Below are positions 42,312-50,161 of a DNA stretch of 64,000 nt, piece after piece (position 1 is the first letter of the stretch; each line of letters starts with the position of its first letter). A program made the position numbers and the translations under genes. The stretch comes from Sphingosinicella microcystinivorans. Its GTDB lineage: Bacteria > Pseudomonadota > Alphaproteobacteria > Sphingomonadales > Sphingomonadaceae. Location: positions 124,001 to 188,000 of the forward strand of contig NZ_CP116005.1 of assembly GCF_027941835.1 (NCBI RefSeq), written 5' to 3'. The notes under the pieces are model-generated. The model was not told where the DNA came from, ran no database searches, and saw only the letters and a program-made list of their open reading frames with translations.

Positions 42312-42764
42312 ATGCCGGATTTCCAGAACTTCGAGATGACCTACTGGGTCTGGTTCGCCGCCGCCGCCGTGCTCGCGATCATGGAGATCTTCGCGCCCGG
42401 CATCTTCATGATCTGGCTGGCGCTCGCCGCCGCCGCGACCGGCGTCGTGACGCTCGCGCTCGGCTTCGGCTGGGAGCTCCAGCTCGCGGTGTTCGCGGTC
42501 CTGTCGGTCGTCGCCGTGTTCGCGGGCCGCAACTTCCTGAGGCGCAACCCGGTGGAAACGACCGACAGCGGCCTCAACCGCCGCGGCGAGCGCCTGGTCG
42601 GCCAGCTCGTGAAGGTGGTGGAACCCATCGCCGACGGACGCGGCCGCGTGCAGGTCGGCGATTCGCCGTGGCTCGCGACGGGACCGGACGCCGCCGAAGG
42701 CAGTATGGTCCGCATCACCGGCGTCGAAGGCGCGACGCTCAAGGTCGAACCGGCTCAGGGCTAG
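42312..42764 (+). CDS. NfeD-family membrane protein
   Basis: The 150-residue protein has two to three TM segments (residues about 10-80, FAAAAVLAIMEIFAPGIFMIWLALA and ELQLAVFAVLSVVAVFA) then a C-terminal OB-fold NfeD domain (about 95-150: GLNRRGERLVGQLVKVVEP, ATGPDAAEGSMVRITGVEG). It pairs with the upstream SPFH protein in membrane-domain or membrane proteostasis functions. AGGAGG is 5 bases before ATG. Confidence 0.93.
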   Translation: MPDFQNFEMTYWVWFAAAAVLAIMEIFAPGIFMIWLALAAAATGVVTLALGFGWELQLAVFAVLSVVAVFAGRNFLRRNPVETTDSGLNRRGERLVGQLVKVVEPIADGRGRVQVGDSPWLATGPDAAEGSMVRITGVEGATLKVEPAQG

Positions 42765-42847
42765 GCGGTGGACAAATTCGGACGGTCGAGAATCAACTCC
42801 GTTGCAGACGTTGGCTGGCATCGGCTCATAGAAGAAACGCGATAAGC

Positions 42848-43111
42848 ATGACGGTCAAAGCTACCTTCATCTGGCTTATAATCTCGGTAGCAACATTCGT
42901 AGCTTGCTGTTTGGCGACGCTCTATTTTGGTCCTGATATAGAGTCACCTGCGATAGTTTACCCGCTTCTCGCTGTATGGGGAGTGAGCGGATTGGCATGG
43001 CCGATACTCCTTATGCGGACCCTTCGGAGAGCAATTTCAGCGCTAAGAGGGTATTTCCAATCGAAGCAGCGGAAGCGTCCACTAACCACCCTAAATCCGC
43101 CATTCCGGTGA
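42848..43111 (+). CDS. Small two-helix membrane protein, unrecognised
   Basis: I do not recognise this 87-residue product. It has two hydrophobic segments (residues about 5-27, FIWLIISVATFVACCLATLYF, and about 36-56, IVYPLLAVWGVSGLAWPILLM) and a basic C-terminal tail (QSKQRKRPL). Its base composition is clearly lower in GC than the neighbours, and it sits in a 600-base gap between NfeD and RNase P RNA genes, which suggests foreign or recently acquired DNA. The start at 42848 lacks a strong ribosome site, so it may not be a gene. Confidence 0.4.
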   Translation: MTVKATFIWLIISVATFVACCLATLYFGPDIESPAIVYPLLAVWGVSGLAWPILLMRTLRRAISALRGYFQSKQRKRPLTTLNPPFR

Positions 43112-43153
43112 GCGCGGACTTTGTCCTCGCTGCTTAGGCTCCGACCTTTGCCT

Positions 43154-43257
43154 CCCCTCCCCTTCAGGGGAGGGGCCGGGGGTGGGGCGCATCCACAAGC
43201 CCGGCATCGAGGATGCGGCACCGCCCCTCCCCAAACCCCTCCCCTGAAGAGGAGGGG
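43154..43257. repeat. REP-like inverted element
   Basis: CCCCTCCCCTTCAGGGGAGGGG (43154-43175) and its variant in the opposite orientation CCCCTCCCCTGAAGAGGAGGGG (43236-43257) enclose about 60 bases. Each arm is itself a hairpin. The same inner hairpin lies at 8588-8609. This is the organisation of REP/BIME-type dispersed repeats; the remaining parts of 43112-43367 show no gene. Confidence 0.65.
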
Positions 43258-43367
43258 CTTCGGCGATTCAACCTGAAACAGGGCAACTCCGGGACCGGTC
43301 GACATTCACCCCGGAGCGAAGTCGAGAGACGCACAACACCGATTGCAGGGCCGCAAGCAGCCCGAAT

Positions 43368-43760
43368 GGTCAGAGGGTCTGTAAGCCGGGTTCTGTACTG
43401 CCCCGCGAAGGGCAGCGACGACCATTCCTCTAGGACGGCGCTCGCGCGCCGCCTCCAGCAACCTACCCGGGCGGCCGGGCCGGATAAGCCCCGGTGCGTA
43501 AACACCCGCCGCCCCTATTCGGTCTTGCTCCCGGTGGGGTTTGCCGTGCCGCTTCCGTTGCCGGTCGCGCGGTGCGCTCTTGCCGCACCCTTTCACCCTT
43601 GCCTTCTGGCCGAAGCCGCCCGGCGGTCTGCTCTCTGTGGCACTGTCCCTGGGGTCGCCCCCGCCGGGCGTTACCCGGCACCGTCTATCCGTGGAGCCCG
43701 GACTTTCCTCCCCGCCGTTCTTTCGAACATGAGGCGCGGCGGCCGTCCGACCCTCTGACC
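43368..43760 (-). ncRNA. rnpB: RNase P RNA (class A)
   Basis: On the minus strand the RNA starts GGTCAGAGGGTC and ends GACCCTCTGACC, a perfect 12-bp P1 stem. It contains the conserved GAGGAAAGTCCGGGCTCCA near the 5' end (CR-I region), GGGTAACGCCCGGCGGGGGC, and the 3' conserved GAACCCGGCTTACAGACC. Length of about 393 bases is normal for the class A catalytic RNA that matures tRNA 5' ends. It is transcribed toward decreasing coordinates, with the HxlR regulator gene just behind it. Confidence 0.97.
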
Positions 43761-43812
43761 GTCTGCGGAAATAAGGCGCCTTCCGCGCGTTGACAAGGAA
43801 AGACGGCACACG

Positions 43813-44508
43813 TCACGCCGCCCGCCGTACCTTCGCGAACGGGCTGCGGCCCAGCCACGCGTGCATGTTCGCGGCGAGGCGGCGGTCGCCGGTCAGGTGC
43901 AGCCGCTCGTCATCCACGGCGGCGGCGACCGTGTCGTGGCCCATCCAGATCGCCGTCATCGTGCGCAGGTCGCTCGAAACGTAGAGATCGACATCGAATC
44001 CGGGATCGACCGAGCAGAGGTCGACATCGAAGCCGGGTTCGATCATCAGCCACCATGCGCGCCGGTCCGCGGGAAGCTCGGGGTAGCGGAACTGGATGAC
44101 GGTGCGCCGCTCCGGCAGCGGGCGCGGATCGAGGTTGCGCCGCATGTCCCACATCAGCAGCTGCGCGTCGAGCCGCTGGAGCGAAAGCGCGCTGTCCACC
44201 CAGCGCTGCCCCCACATGCCGAACGCCTCGACGAGCGGTTCCAGCTCCCGCCCCGCCTCCGTCAGCCGGTAGTCGAAGATGCCGGACTCACGCGCCGACG
44301 GCAGGCGGTGTATGATGCCCGCCGCCTCCAGCTCCTTCAGCCGCTGCGAGAGGAGCGCGGGCGACATGCGGGGCAGGCCGCGGCGCAGGTCGTTGAAGCG
44401 GGTGGAGCCGGCGATGAGCTCGCGCAGCAGGACGACGGTCCAGCGCGTGCAGAGGATCTCCGCCGCCATCGCGACCGGGCAGAACTGGCCGTAGGTGGTC
44501 TGTGCCAT
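43813..44508 (-). CDS. HxlR-family transcriptional regulator with SCP2-like C-terminal domain
   Basis: The 231-residue protein starts with the HxlR winged HTH (residues about 1-105: YGQFCPVAMAAEILCTRWTVVLL, RFNDLRRGLPRMSPALLSQRLKEL, DYRLTEAGREL). The first Cys, at position 10, is the redox/formaldehyde-type Cys conserved in the family. The remaining 120 residues resemble a sterol-carrier (SCP2)-type domain (LPERRTVIQFRYPELP, MHAWLGRSPFAKV). It is divergent from an acyl-CoA dehydrogenase-like gene, with two TTCAG-N3-CTGAA-type sites between them, so self-regulation and control of that gene are likely. Confidence 0.9.
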   Translation of the reverse strand: MAQTTYGQFCPVAMAAEILCTRWTVVLLRELIAGSTRFNDLRRGLPRMSPALLSQRLKELEAAGIIHRLPSARESGIFDYRLTEAGRELEPLVEAFGMWGQRWVDSALSLQRLDAQLLMWDMRRNLDPRPLPERRTVIQFRYPELPADRRAWWLMIEPGFDVDLCSVDPGFDVDLYVSSDLRTMTAIWMGHDTVAAAVDDERLHLTGDRRLAANMHAWLGRSPFAKVRRAA

Positions 44509-44560
44509 GATCGGGTTCCTTTGCGGGGGATTTTACCGCGAAGGGACCGCGGGTGACGAG

Positions 44561-44596
44561 TTCAGATTCTGTACCGGGGCGATTCAGATGCTGAAC
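44561..44596. promoter_or_regulatory. Two TTCAG-N3-CTG-A sites, candidate HxlR operator
   Basis: TTCAGATTCTGTAC (44561-44574) and TTCAGATGCTGAAC (44583-44596) start 22 bp apart and match at 12 of 14 bases. The second contains the perfect dyad TTCAG-ATG-CTGAA. They are placed between divergent HxlR and acyl-CoA dehydrogenase genes, as expected for a dimeric winged-helix regulator. Confidence 0.5.
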
Positions 44597-44657
44597 TGGC
44601 CGCGCCCCGCCGAAAACGCGATCGGTTGCGTCAACACCCAACGAGGAGATGACGACG

Positions 44658-45800
44658 ATGTCTGCAACACCGGTTCTGAAAATGGAAACCCCGCGCGACT
44701 GGACGGCGGCAGGCGTAAAGATCGCCGAGGCCGTCGCCGCCACCGCCGCCGCCCACGACGCCGAAGAAAGCTTCGTCGCCGATAACTTCGCAAAGTTACG
44801 CGACGCCGGGTTTCTCGCTGCCCCCGTCCCCGCCGAACTCGGCGGCGGCGGCATCGACTACCGCACGCTTTGCAGCGTCATCCGCCAGATCGGCACGCGC
44901 TGCGGATCGACCGCGCTCACCTTCTCGATGCACGCGCATCTGGTCGCGACCGCGGCATGGCGCTGGAAGCACCAGCAGGCGCCCACCGACGGCCTGCTGC
45001 GCCGCGTCGCGGCGGAAAGCCTCGTGCTCGTGTCGAGCGGCGGTTCGGACTGGCTGAAAAGCGCCGGCACCGCCACGAAGGTGGACGGGGGCTTCCGCAT
45101 CGACGCGCGCAAGATCTTCTCGAGCGGCTGCCCGGCGGGCGACCTCCTGATGACGAGCGCGGTCTACGACGATCCCGAGGCCGGCCCGACCGTGCTGCAC
45201 TTCGCCGTGCCGTTCAAGGCGGAGGGCGTCAGCATCCTCGACACGTGGTACGTGATGGGGATGCGCGGCACCGGGTCGCACGACGTGGAGCTGAAAGGCG
45301 TGTTCGTGCCGGACGCCGCCATCTCTGGCAGGCGGCCGCAGGGTACGTGGCATCCGCTGTTCCACGCCATCAGCATGATCGCCTTCCCGCTGATCTATTC
45401 CGCCTACGTAGGCGTCGCCGAGGGCGCGCGCGACGCGGCGCTGACGATGGCCCGTTCGAAACCCGCGAACGCCGGTCTCATCGGCCTCACGGGCGAGATG
45501 CAGACCGCGTTCTGGACGGCCGAGACAACGCTGGCCGCGATGATCGTCACGGCGGAAACCGCAATGCCCGGTCCCGAGACAACGAATGCGATCATGACCG
45601 GGCGAACGGTCGCCGGACAGGCGGCAATCCGCACCGTCGAGCTTGCGCTGGAGGTCGCGGGCGGCGCGGCCTTCTACCGGAGCGCCGGGATCGAGCGCGC
45701 CTTCCGCGACGTACAGGGCGCACGCTTCCATCCGCTGCAAGGCCCGGCGCAGCGTGACCTCAGCGGGCGGCTGGCGCTCGGGCTCGATATCGACGGCTGA
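44658..45800 (+). CDS. Acyl-CoA dehydrogenase-family flavoprotein
   Basis: The 380-residue protein shows the ACAD fold: N-terminal helical domain (FAKLRDAGFLAAPVPAELGGGG, STALTFSMHAH), central beta-domain (VSSGGSDWLKSAGTATKVDGGF, SILDTWYVMGMRGTGSHDVEL), and C-terminal helices (GAERDAALTMA-like EGARDAALTMARSKP, AGGAAFYRSAGIERAFRDVQG, FHPLQ). The standard catalytic Glu is not evident, so it may be a dehydrogenase with another base or a flavin monooxygenase-like member. It is divergent from the HxlR regulator. Start ATG 44658 fits GAGGAG better than 44649. Its end overlaps the convergent PepSY gene by 41 bases. Confidence 0.85.
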   Translation: MSATPVLKMETPRDWTAAGVKIAEAVAATAAAHDAEESFVADNFAKLRDAGFLAAPVPAELGGGGIDYRTLCSVIRQIGTRCGSTALTFSMHAHLVATAAWRWKHQQAPTDGLLRRVAAESLVLVSSGGSDWLKSAGTATKVDGGFRIDARKIFSSGCPAGDLLMTSAVYDDPEAGPTVLHFAVPFKAEGVSILDTWYVMGMRGTGSHDVELKGVFVPDAAISGRRPQGTWHPLFHAISMIAFPLIYSAYVGVAEGARDAALTMARSKPANAGLIGLTGEMQTAFWTAETTLAAMIVTAETAMPGPETTNAIMTGRTVAGQAAIRTVELALEVAGGAAFYRSAGIERAFRDVQGARFHPLQGPAQRDLSGRLALGLDIDG

Positions 45801-47124
45801 GCCACCGCCCGCCGAGCACCGGCAGCAGCGAGGCGCCGACGAGCGGGAAGAGCACGGCCAGCGCCGCGATCATCCCCACGACGACGGGCGGCAGCCAGTC
45901 ATCCGCATGGGTGGCCGGCGCCGCCAGTTCGCCGGCCGGACGCCTGCGCCACCAGAGGACGATCCCCGCGATCACGCCGCCGATGAGGGTGAGGCACACG
46001 ACAAGGTTCGCAAGCTGGTTGGCAAGCCCGTATTCGCGGCCGACGTGGAGCGACACGCCCCACTCCACCGCCTTCGCGACAGGGCTGTAGTTCTCCCACC
46101 CGATATCGCCGAGGATCGCGCCCGTGCCGGGATCGACATGGATCGTGCGCTGGCCTTCCGCCTTGTCCGGCACGTAGCTGATCGTGAAGACGCCGCCGGG
46201 GCCGGAAGGGTAGAAGATACGCACGCCGCCGCCGAAACGCTCGCGGCGGAGGCGCGGCAGCAGCGTCTCGATCTCGGCGATGCCGACGCCGTGGCCGCTG
46301 GAGCCATGCGGCATGGGCATCTGGCGGATCGTCCACGGCAGCTTCGCGGCGTCGGGATCGTGCATGGCGTGCTCGTCCGCCGTAAGGCCGGGCTTCATCG
46401 GCGGCGGCGCCCTGAAATTCGGCGAAGGCGCGATGAAGGGCACGCTCTCGCCGATACGCGCGAACTGCTGCCCCCAGAAGGCGGACCACGGCAACCCGGT
46501 CAGCACCAGCAGCGCGACGAGCAGCGCGTTGACCGTGGCCGGGATGGCGTGGAGGTCGCGCCAGAACCGCCGCCCCTTCGCCGACAGCCGCGGCACCAGC
46601 ACGCCGCGCAGCTTCCAGCGCCGCGGCCACCAGAGCCAGATGCCGGTCGCCAGCATCACCAGCGTCCAGCACGCGACGAGTTCGACGACATGGCTGCCGA
46701 TGTCCCCGCCCATCAGGTTGCCGTGAAGGTCACGTATGATCGCCATCGGCTGAAGGGCCGGATCGGCGGTGCCGGTGATCTCACCGCGATAAGGGTCGAG
46801 ATACACATCGCGCATCGTGCCGTCCGGAAGCCGGGCGTTCCAGACGGCGGCCTCGGCCTTGCTGTGCGGGAGGCGGACCCTGCCGATAGCCGCGTCCGGA
46901 AACGCCCGCAGCACCGTGGCTTCCTGCGCGGCGAGCGGCAGCGCCGCTCCGCCCGCAGCAACAGTCTGCATGTCGCGGTTCCACCAGCCGTCGATCTCCC
47001 GATCGAACAGGTAGATCGCACCCGTCAGCGTCAGCACGATGAGCAGCGGCGCCGAAAACAGCCCGGCGTAGAAATGCCAGCGCCACACGGATCGGTAGGC
47101 GCCGGCGCTCCTTGTCTTCGTCAT
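45760..47124 (-). CDS. PepSY-associated TM protein (iron-uptake reductase-like)
   Basis: This 454-residue inner-membrane protein has four or five TM helices: an N-terminal helix (WRWHFYAGLFSAPLLIVLTLTGAIYLF), mid helices near HGNLMGGDIGSHVVELVACW and DLHAIPATVNALLV, and C-terminal LANLVVCLTLIGGVIAG with a WWRRRP border. PepSY regions lie between them. Conserved His residues in RWHFYAG, DLHGNL, DLHAIP and SLHVGRE could bind haem. Such proteins (PiuB/FsqB-like) usually accompany siderophore receptors and reduce ferric complexes. It follows the TonB receptor gene by 14 bases in the same direction. Confidence 0.92.
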   Translation of the reverse strand: MTKTRSAGAYRSVWRWHFYAGLFSAPLLIVLTLTGAIYLFDREIDGWWNRDMQTVAAGGAALPLAAQEATVLRAFPDAAIGRVRLPHSKAEAAVWNARLPDGTMRDVYLDPYRGEITGTADPALQPMAIIRDLHGNLMGGDIGSHVVELVACWTLVMLATGIWLWWPRRWKLRGVLVPRLSAKGRRFWRDLHAIPATVNALLVALLVLTGLPWSAFWGQQFARIGESVPFIAPSPNFRAPPPMKPGLTADEHAMHDPDAAKLPWTIRQMPMPHGSSGHGVGIAEIETLLPRLRRERFGGGVRIFYPSGPGGVFTISYVPDKAEGQRTIHVDPGTGAILGDIGWENYSPVAKAVEWGVSLHVGREYGLANQLANLVVCLTLIGGVIAGIVLWWRRRPAGELAAPATHADDWLPPVVVGMIAALAVLFPLVGASLLPVLGGRWLSRRYRARAPAAR

Positions 47125-47138
47125 GGTCCGCCCCTCCC

Positions 47139-49181
47139 CTAGAAGCCGACGCCGACGCGGATGCCGAACGTCCGGGGATCGCCGGGGTTGACCGCGAAGC
47201 CGTTGCCCGAAGCGGTGTAGTACAGCCTGTCGAACAGGTTGCTGACCGTCGCGTCGATCGTGAAGCGGCCCGCGCGCAGCCCGGCGCCGACATCGGCGAT
47301 GGTGTAGGCGGGAAGGCTGACGCCGCTGCCGTTCACCAGAAGGCGGCTTCCCACGTGGTTGACCGCCGCCCGGAGCGTGAGCGGCGTTCCGGGGATGGCG
47401 ACGGCCGTGCGCGCCGTGATCGTATGCCGCGGAAGGTCGCCGAGCCGCATCCCCTCGTCTCCGTCGTTGCTGCGCGTGATCTTCGAATCAAGCAGCGCAT
47501 AGCCCGCCGAAAGCGTCCACCACGGCGCGGGCTGCCACTCGCCTTCCAGTTCGACGCCCTGCACGCGCTGCGCGCCGACGTTGATGCTGTAGTCGGGATT
47601 GGCGAGATCGACAGTCAGCGCATTCACGCGCTTGATGCGGAACGCGGCAAGGCTTGCCCGGAAGTCGCCGTGCCGGAAACGAAGACCCGCCTCCAGCTGG
47701 TTCGATTCCTCCGGCTTCAGCGGCTTTCCATCGGCCGCGCGCGCACCGGCACTGCTTTCGACGTCGAAGCCGGTGTTGTAGCCGGCATAGACCGAAAGCC
47801 GGTCGCTGAAGCGCCAGGTGGAGCCGATCTGCCAGATCGTCGATTCGATCGGCGTGCGATCGTCGGCGGGGCCGCCCCAGTCGCCGCCCGAAGCCTTCAC
47901 CCAGCTGTGCCGGATGGCGGCAACGACATCCCAGCGATCGGTGAGTGCGATCCGGTCCTGAAGGTAGAGTGCATGCCCGTCGATGTCGTAGAAGCTGTCG
48001 AACGCGAAGGTCGTGGCGGGCGCGGTGGTATCGTAGTTGTAGACCGGTGCGGTGACGTCGATCGGCGTGACGTTGTCGAGCGCATACTGCGTGAACCGGC
48101 CCCGCTCGCGGTCGTACTCGTAGCCGAGGAGCAGCGCGTGCGTGACCGGGCCGGTTTTGAACGTCCCGGCGAGGTCGAGCTGCGCGATCGTGTATGCGTC
48201 GTCCTCGCGCCCGATGCGGCCGTTACGGTCGATGATCGTGGATGTCATCGGCGCGCGCAGCCGGATTTGCAGGAAGGCCGAATTGAATTCCTGGTACTGG
48301 ATGCGCGGCGTGAGCGTCCATCCGTCGGCCAGCTTCACGTCCACCCACGCCTGCACCAGCGGCGCGTCGGCGGTCAGCCGGTCGGCCGCAGGCTCGCCGA
48401 GGTTGAGCCCGCGCCGCAGACGCTCGCCGCCGTTCGAAACGACCGTGCCGACGACGGGAAGGCCGGGATAGCGGCTCGTCTTGCGCTCGGTGTATTCGGC
48501 GACGAGGTTCGCGCTGAAGCCTTCGCCGGCGTAATGCAGGCTGAGGCCGCCGTTCAGGCGGTCCATGTCCTGGAAATCGACGAACGTGTTCGAGCGCTCG
48601 ACCTCGCCGGTGGCGCGGATCGACAGGCCGGGCGCGAGGCCGCCCGTCATGTCGAACGAAACCGCCTTCTGGTCAAAGTTGCCGAAATTGACGGCGAAGG
48701 TGGTGAAAGGCTCGGCCTGCGGCCGCTTGGTGACGATGCTGATGATGCCGCCGACGGCGGACTGGCCGTAGAGCACGCCGGAAGGGCCCTTCAGCACCTC
48801 GACGCGCTCGATGTTGGAAAGGGCGGAGGCGTCAACATCCTCGTAGTAGCGCTGACGGATGCCGTTGCGCATCTGGTCGGCGAGGAAGCCGCGGACCTTG
48901 AGCGTGAACGACTGATAGGCGCTGACGCGCGACGAACCCGCGTTCGCGCCCGGCACGCCGCGCAGCAGGTCGCCGATCGAGCGGGCGCCGCTCTCGACGA
49001 TCTCGTCCGCCGTCACGATCTGCACGCTCTGCGGCAGACGGTCGATGGGAATGCCGGATTTTTCGCCGAAATCCCCGGAAAACTTGTTGCCGGTGACGAC
49101 GATCTCGGGATCGCTCGCATCCGCGGCAAGGGCGGGCGCGGCGGCGGTGGCGGCGAGCAGGGCAGCAAACAGAACCTTCAC
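47139..49181 (-). CDS. TonB-dependent siderophore-type receptor
   Basis: This 680-residue outer-membrane receptor has a signal peptide (cut after APALAADA-like, about residue 19), TonB box EIVVTGNKFSG, plug domain (about 35-165: LPQSVQIVTADEI, GDLLRGVPGANAG, VEVLKGPSGVLYGQSAVGGI), and a barrel ending IRVGVGF. The siderophore-receptor family plug signature is present. It is followed by a PepSY protein gene and preceded by a DUF2946 gene in the same direction; DUF2946 neighbours are also known beside copper-related receptors, so the ligand (ferric siderophore or another metal) is not certain. Confidence 0.93.
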   Translation of the reverse strand: MKVLFAALLAATAAAPALAADASDPEIVVTGNKFSGDFGEKSGIPIDRLPQSVQIVTADEIVESGARSIGDLLRGVPGANAGSSRVSAYQSFTLKVRGFLADQMRNGIRQRYYEDVDASALSNIERVEVLKGPSGVLYGQSAVGGIISIVTKRPQAEPFTTFAVNFGNFDQKAVSFDMTGGLAPGLSIRATGEVERSNTFVDFQDMDRLNGGLSLHYAGEGFSANLVAEYTERKTSRYPGLPVVGTVVSNGGERLRRGLNLGEPAADRLTADAPLVQAWVDVKLADGWTLTPRIQYQEFNSAFLQIRLRAPMTSTIIDRNGRIGREDDAYTIAQLDLAGTFKTGPVTHALLLGYEYDRERGRFTQYALDNVTPIDVTAPVYNYDTTAPATTFAFDSFYDIDGHALYLQDRIALTDRWDVVAAIRHSWVKASGGDWGGPADDRTPIESTIWQIGSTWRFSDRLSVYAGYNTGFDVESSAGARAADGKPLKPEESNQLEAGLRFRHGDFRASLAAFRIKRVNALTVDLANPDYSINVGAQRVQGVELEGEWQPAPWWTLSAGYALLDSKITRSNDGDEGMRLGDLPRHTITARTAVAIPGTPLTLRAAVNHVGSRLLVNGSGVSLPAYTIADVGAGLRAGRFTIDATVSNLFDRLYYTASGNGFAVNPGDPRTFGIRVGVGF

Positions 49182-49329
49182 GATATGTCCTCCTGTCGGC
49201 CGGGCAGCGCGCGAGGCGCGGGCATCCGGCGGGAATGTCTGGAAAGGTCAGAGAGGACGGCCCCGACCGGCGCGCGGGAACGCACGCGCGATCAGCGGCG
49301 GCAAGGTTCGGGCGATGCGCCGCGGGCCG

Positions 49330-49722
49330 TCAGGCGCGCGCGGGCGGACCGATCGCGGGCGGCGGCGGCGCCGCGAGGCGGTGGACCGTGAGGTCCGCAA
49401 CGGCGCGGCTGAACGTCCGGCCCGCGTCGATCGCGACGAGGACCGCAAGCACCGGCGCGGCGGCAAGCGCGCCCGCGCCCATGCCGGCGAACGCGCAAGG
49501 CGCATCCATGCCGGTGTCGTGCTTCGTGGGGGCGTGCCCGCCCTCCAGATCGAGGAGGACCTCGACCGGGCCGTTTCCGGTGCAAAGCGTGACGACGACG
49601 CCGTCCGCGGTCGCGACCGGCATGTAGCCGGAGGGCACGAGGATGCGGGCGAACAATACGAGGAACAGCGCGGCCGCGACCGCGCCTTCCCGTATCCAGC
49701 CTTTCCGCAGCCCCCCGGTCAT
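49330..49722 (-). CDS. DUF2946-family protein
   Basis: The 130-residue protein has an N-terminal hydrophobic segment (REGAVAAALFLVLFARILVPSGYMP), then VVTLCTGNGPVEVLLDLEG, and a central Cys in DTGMDAPCAFAG followed by hydrophobic stretch and His near the end. This Cys-Cys arrangement with flanking TM segments matches DUF2946. It precedes the TonB receptor by 148 bases and likely shares the transcript. The family is linked to metal homeostasis, with no established biochemical role. ATG 49722 is chosen, ATG 49758 is possible. Confidence 0.75.
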   Translation of the reverse strand: MTGGLRKGWIREGAVAAALFLVLFARILVPSGYMPVATADGVVVTLCTGNGPVEVLLDLEGGHAPTKHDTGMDAPCAFAGMGAGALAAAPVLAVLVAIDAGRTFSRAVADLTVHRLAAPPPPAIGPPARA

Positions 49723-49889
49723 GCCCGCCCCGATAGGGCCATCGCGGCCGCTTGTCACGTGGGGCGCCGTGCCGCAGGTCTCCGCCGCCCGTAAATTCCC
49801 TGTTCACGTGGGGGGCGACAATTGCCTAGAAAACGGCGGGCAGAAATCGGGATCACGGGATCCCGGCCGGACAGGGTTTTGGAGGCAAG

Positions 49890-50003
49890 ATGCGTTACAT
49901 GATGGTGGCCACGGTGTTGCTGCTCGCGGCGTGCAACACGATCGGCGGCGTGGGCAAGGACCTGCAATCGGTCGGCGAAACGGTATCCGACGTCGCGAAA
50001 TAG
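49890..50003 (+). CDS. Entericidin-like small lipoprotein
   Basis: This is a 37-residue peptide that is easily missed. It starts with MRYMMVATVLLLAACNTIGG: a charged start, hydrophobic stretch, lipobox LAAC with the lipidated Cys, then the entericidin pattern CNTIxGxGKDxxxxGExV...D. EcnA/EcnB are stress-related membrane lipoproteins of about 40 residues. GGAGG is 4 bases upstream of the ATG. It stands alone, between the DUF2946 gene and the transporter; the following 158-base gap shows no feature. Confidence 0.85.
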   Translation: MRYMMVATVLLLAACNTIGGVGKDLQSVGETVSDVAK

Positions 50004-50161
50004 GCCCCGCGCGGTGCGCAAGCGCCGCGTAGCGCCCGAAATTCACAAGGGTCCGGCCCTTGGCGGGGACGCCTCGCTCCGCTAGGCGCTGCGGCATCGC
50101 CGCGGGCATCGCTGCGAACGGCGCTGCAAGCGTCGCTGAAAACAGGGATCAGGATACCGGC

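Noticed and set aside
43112-43367. A protein-coding gene beside RNase P RNA
   Set aside because: Open frames here run through REP-like hairpins and have no start with ribosome site or recognisable domain.
49182-49329. Riboswitch upstream of the TonB receptor
   Set aside because: No cobalamin, TPP or other conserved core was seen in the 148-base gap.
50004-50161. Small RNA or gene after the entericidin-like peptide
   Set aside because: No stable conserved fold or reading frame with a ribosome site was seen.
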